DNA of 17,398 nt from an uncultured Bacilli bacterium (lineage in GTDB: Bacteria; Bacillota_I; Bacilli_A; RF39; UBA660), in the NCBI GenBank assembly GCA_944363685.1, contig CALVUV010000012.1, forward strand, positions 1 to 17,398, written 5' to 3'. Under the pieces are notes generated by a model. It ran no database searches. It was not told where the DNA came from and was given only the letters and a program-made list of their open reading frames with translations. How positions within the stretch are numbered: the first letter of the stretch is position 1; the number at the start of each line of letters is the position of its first letter. A program made the translations under genes and the position numbers. Below are positions 15,303-17,398 of the stretch, piece after piece.

Positions 15303-15533
15303 TATCACGCTCCATAATAGTAAAGATATAATATTAACAAGATAAAATCTTAATTTTAAGGTTTTATGTCTAAAGAAAAACATCCCCAAAAATGCTCCTA
15401 AAACCCCACCAAATATACTAACTAAGTATAGAAATTTTTCACTAATCCTATAATAATGTTTCACCGCAAGAAATTTATCTACTCCATAAACAACGAAAGA
15501 AAAAATGTTAATAATAACTAAATAAATTAACAT
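15153..15533 (-). CDS. DUF1294 membrane protein fused in frame to the ASCH remnant
   Basis: The reading frame has 126 residues. Residues 1-77 are a DUF1294 small membrane protein of unknown function: helix 1 (IYLVIINIFSFVVYGVDKF), a RISEKFLYLV segment, a glycine-rich helix (GGVLGAFLGMFFFRHKT) and a last helix (FYLVNIISLLLWSVIM). From M78 on, the frame is the first part of an ASCH domain, ending early at a frameshift. DUF1294 proteins are normally 80-100 residues, so the tail looks like loss of the original stop or an in-frame overlap. The ATG has no ribosome site and follows the HU terminator by only a few bases. Expression is doubtful, and the gene may be decaying together with the ASCH part. 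Confidence 0.7.
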   Translation of the reverse strand: MLIYLVIINIFSFVVYGVDKFLAVKHYYRISEKFLYLVSIFGGVLGAFLGMFFFRHKTLKLRFYLVNIISLLLWSVIMVIHLDSDVFDIVKNGKKDVEVKVNDLKRRKLNVGDTLIFLKRPNDEKR

Positions 15534-15537
15534 AAAG

Positions 15538-15558
15538 AAAAAAAGCCATTATTGGCTT
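15538..15558 (-). terminator. Terminator of the HU gene
   Basis: An AAGCCA/TGGCTT stem (15558-15553 with 15548-15543) and a four-base loop are followed by a T-tract on the minus strand (15544-15538). It ends five bases before the DUF1294 start codon. Confidence 0.85.
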
Positions 15559-15561
15559 ATT

Positions 15562-15834
15562 TTAGTTTACTGCATCTTTAAGAGCAGATCCTGCTTTAAA
15601 TGAAACAGCATTTCTTGCAGCGATTTGAACAGTTGCACCAGTTCTAGGATTACGTCCTTCACGTGCAGCTCTTTTAGAAACACTAAATGTACCAAAGCCA
15701 ACTAGTGGAACTTTATCACCATTAGCTAAGGCATCAGTAATAGTTTCACAGAATGCATCAATAGCACGAGTTGCATCAGCTTTAGTTAAACCAGCTTTTT
15801 CTGCAACAGCTTCTACTAATTCTACTTTTTTCAT
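15562..15834 (-). CDS. hup: DNA-binding protein HU
   Basis: HU is the abundant histone-like dimer that bends and compacts the bacterial chromosome. The 90-residue product is the exact family length, with the N-terminal helices (KKVELVEAVAEKAGLTKAD), GFGTFSV, the DNA-binding arm with RNPRTG, and a C-terminal FKAGSALKDAVN. The start is set by GGAGG eight bases upstream. It has its own promoter and terminator; codons are cleaner and richer in G and C than in the neighbours, as expected for a highly expressed gene. The leader contains a small TAAGCA/TGCTTA hairpin (15874-15856). Confidence 0.96.
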   Translation of the reverse strand: MKKVELVEAVAEKAGLTKADATRAIDAFCETITDALANGDKVPLVGFGTFSVSKRAAREGRNPRTGATVQIAARNAVSFKAGSALKDAVN

Positions 15835-15881
15835 TTATAAAACCTCCTATATAATTAAGCATTTATCTTGCTTACATATTA

Positions 15882-15910
15882 AGGATAGCATGAAAGCCTT
15901 TCTAAATCAA
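15882..15910 (-). promoter_or_regulatory. Promoter of the HU gene
   Basis: Minus strand TTGATT (15910-15905), 17-base spacer ending in TGC, then TATCCT (15887-15882), an extended -10 promoter. It begins 21 bases after the amidase stop codon. No terminator for the amidase is visible, so read-through into HU is possible. Confidence 0.7.
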
Positions 15911-15931
15911 TGGTTTTTACTGATTTTTACA

Positions 15932-17314
15932 TCAATTATTAGGTATTTGTAATACTTGACCAACAGAAAGTAAATTAGATGTCAAATTGTTTAATGTCTT
16001 AATAGCATCAACAGTAACACCAAAGTTATTAGCTATACTCCAAAAACTATCTCCTCTTTGTACTGTGTATGTTGTATAACTAGGATTAGTTGGATTATTA
16101 GTACTAGAATTAGGAATAATTAGTACTTGTCCTATAGAAAGAAGATTAGATGTTAATCCATTAGCATTCTTTAAATCATTAACAGTAATACCGAATTTAT
16201 TAGCAATACTCCATAGACTGTCACCTGATTGTACTGTATAAGTAGAAGGAATAATTTCATTATTATTATCATCTTCTAAATCATCACCTGCACTAAGACC
16301 AGGTATTATTAAAGATTGTCCTACACTTAAAGTATCACTAACTAAATCATTAGCATCTCTTATCTCTTGTACAGTAACTCCAAATTTACGAGCTATACTC
16401 CAAAGACTATCACCTCGTTCTACTGTATAATAGAACGCTGCACCATCATTATCACTCTCACCATCATCTTCTCCACTAACACCTGGTATAGTTAAGACTT
16501 GTCCTATGCTTAAAGTATCACTAGTAAGATTATTAGCATCTCTTAATTGTTGTACAGTTACACCAAAACGATTAGCAATACTCCATAAACTATCGCCAGA
16601 CTGTACTGTATAAGTAGTAGAAGGCCCTGTTATATTATCATTACCCTCATTACCATTACCAACACCTGGAATAATTAAAACTTGTCCTATACTAAGAGTA
16701 TCACTTGTAAGATTATTTGCTCGTCTTAAATCATTAACACTTATTCCATAACGACTTGCAATACTCCAAAGACTATCTCCTCTTTGCACAGTGTAAGTAA
16801 CATTACCTCCAGTTCCATTATCAGTACCACCACTAGTAGGAATTCTAAGAAGTTGACCAACAGTAAGAGTATCACTTGTTAAGTTATTAGCATCTCTCAA
16901 AGCCTGCACTGTAACACCAAATTTACGAGCTATACTCCATAGACTATCACCTTTAACTACAGTATAAAAATTAGTACCACTTCCTTCAGGTGGAGTATAA
17001 GGAACACCAGCATACTCGGCAATCGCTCTAACAACTGCTTCCACATAATTTAATAAATCATTTTGTAGTTTAACTCTATCATTAGCATTATCAATAAAAC
17101 CATATTCTACAAGTAAAGATTGCATAGGAGCGGTCTCTCTAATAATATAATAATAGTCTTTAGATGGATCTTCAGGAAGTCTTCTTTGATAATATTTACG
17201 CATAATTTGTCCTTCACTACCTATCTCTTCTAAGATAGACTGAGCTAAAGTAGAATTATTACGTAAAGCATAAATAACTTCTGCTCCTTCTCCACCTCGT
17301 GATGACCCTAGTGG
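15932..17314 (-). CDS. N-acetylmuramoyl-L-alanine amidase with six LysM repeats, 5' end missing
   Basis: Amidase_3 enzymes cleave between muramic acid and the stem peptide; LysM repeats bind peptidoglycan. The frame is open from 17314, but the first methionine (17203) is internal. Amidase sequence already runs from about 17300: SRGGEGAEVIYALRNNST, LAQSILEEIGSEGQIMRKYY, and LLVEYGFIDNANDRVKL with the catalytic-type glutamate. The zinc-binding N-terminal half is absent, and upstream of 17315 all frames carry stops and no amidase sequence. Counted from 17203, six LysM units lie at about residues 79-122, 137-179, 198-240, 258-301, 321-364 and 378-421, each with YTVxxGDSLWSIA and a VGQxLxIP ending. 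Linkers are rich in Gly, Asn and Asp. As it stands the catalytic domain is non-functional. Confidence 0.85.
   Translation of the reverse strand, partial: PLGSSRGGEGAEVIYALRNNSTLAQSILEEIGSEGQIMRKYYQRRLPEDPSKDYYYIIRETAPMQSLLVEYGFIDNANDRVKLQNDLLNYVEAVVRAIAEYAGVPYTPPEGSGTNFYTVVKGDSLWSIARKFGVTVQALRDANNLTSDTLTVGQLLRIPTSGGTDNGTGGNVTYTVQRGDSLWSIASRYGISVNDLRRANNLTSDTLSIGQVLIIPGVGNGNEGNDNITGPSTTYTVQSGDSLWSIANRFGVTVQQLRDANNLTSDTLSIGQVLTIPGVSGEDDGESDNDGAAFYYTVERGDSLWSIARKFGVTVQEIRDANDLVSDTLSVGQSLIIPGLSAGDDLEDDNNNEIIPSTYTVQSGDSLWSIANKFGITVNDLKNANGLTSNLLSIGQVLIIPNSSTNNPTNPSYTTYTVQRGDSFWSIANNFGVTVDAIKTLNNLTSNLLSVGQVLQIPNN
15941..16969 (-). repeat. Six tandem LysM-coding repeats
   Basis: Six units of about 44 codons, spaced by 13-21 codons of low-complexity linker. 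Unit starts are near 16969, 16795, 16612, 16432, 16243 and 16072. The core motif GDSLWSIA is unchanged in five units and GDSFWSIA in the last. The units nearest the amidase domain resemble one another most; units 5 and 6 share TSNLL in place of TSDTL, suggesting two rounds of duplication. Confidence 0.9.
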
Positions 17315-17398
17315 TTATTTTATTTTTATATATACTCCAAAATCAAAAATCCTAATCCTGTTAGCGAAAACTTATCTACATTATATACATCTATTGAA
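17315..17398. other. Unassigned sequence at the right edge, upstream of the broken amidase
   Basis: These 84 A+T-rich bases do not encode the expected amidase N-terminus in any minus-strand frame. One minus frame is open from 17397 for 23 codons (SIDVYNVDKFSLTGLGFLI, then LEYI and a stop), which could be the end of another protein. A plus-strand frame is also open. No inverted repeat or target duplication can be judged from this much. It could be the end of a mobile element, a deletion joint or an assembly error. Confidence 0.5.

Noticed and set aside
17269..17398. Plus-strand gene entering from the right edge
   Set aside because: Short open frames exist in this A+T-rich tail, but none has a ribosome site or a recognisable protein, and they overlap amidase sequence.
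1..17398. CRISPR array, prophage, toxin-antitoxin or defence system
   Set aside because: No short regularly spaced repeats, phage genes, nuclease-effector pairs or reverse transcriptases are seen. The only tandem repeats are the protein-coding LysM units.

Overview
The window looks like a piece of chromosome from a low-GC, Gram-positive-type bacterium (class Bacilli in the broad sense, close to the gut 'RF39/Mollicutes-like' or Erysipelotrichia-like lineages). The signs are very A+T-rich DNA, Bacillus-style housekeeping synteny, strong GGAGG/GGTGA ribosome sites, paired RNase J and RNase Y, RecU, DnaD and GpsB, and a Bacillus-like RNase P RNA. TGA is used as a stop codon, for example ending the LysM gene, so this is not the Mycoplasma code. 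The species assignment is inference. The window cuts rplM at its left end, and the amidase reading is lost about 85 bases before the right end, so it may be a whole contig.

Layout. (1) 1-366: start of rplM (minus) with its leader, back to back with the promoter of rnjA (plus). (2) 367-5000: rnjA meets folD tail to tail at a shared terminator. Then come folD and rny (minus), each with its own promoter, and a small XRE regulator (plus) between rny and recA. (3) 5012-8051 (minus): recA with a LexA-type box; then a likely single unit gpsB-rnpB-rodZ-pgsA with almost no intergenic space, possibly preceded by a 34-residue ORF. The usual cinA neighbour between pgsA and recA is absent. (4) 8214-12546 (plus): an unrecognised 259-residue gene, then recU overlapping a class A penicillin-binding protein gene. 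(5) 12534-14936 (minus): cca, dnaD and nth as a tightly overlapping operon. (6) 14975-15910 (minus): HU with promoter and terminator, followed by a decaying DUF1294/ASCH locus. (7) 15932-17398 (minus): a 5'-truncated N-acetylmuramoyl-L-alanine amidase with six LysM repeats, ending against unexplained sequence.

The genes cover RNA turnover and maturation (RNase J, RNase Y, RNase P, CCA-adding enzyme), DNA repair and replication (RecA, RecU, Nth, DnaD, HU), cell wall and division (PBP1, GpsB, RodZ-like protein, amidase), phospholipid synthesis (PgsA) and one-carbon metabolism (FolD). Most of the window is ordinary core genome. I found no defence island, CRISPR array, prophage or clear novel system. 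The most interesting spots are the frameshifted ASCH gene fused in frame to DUF1294, the rnpB gene embedded without gaps in a gpsB-rodZ-pgsA unit, the hairpin before the XRE gene, and the broken amidase end.
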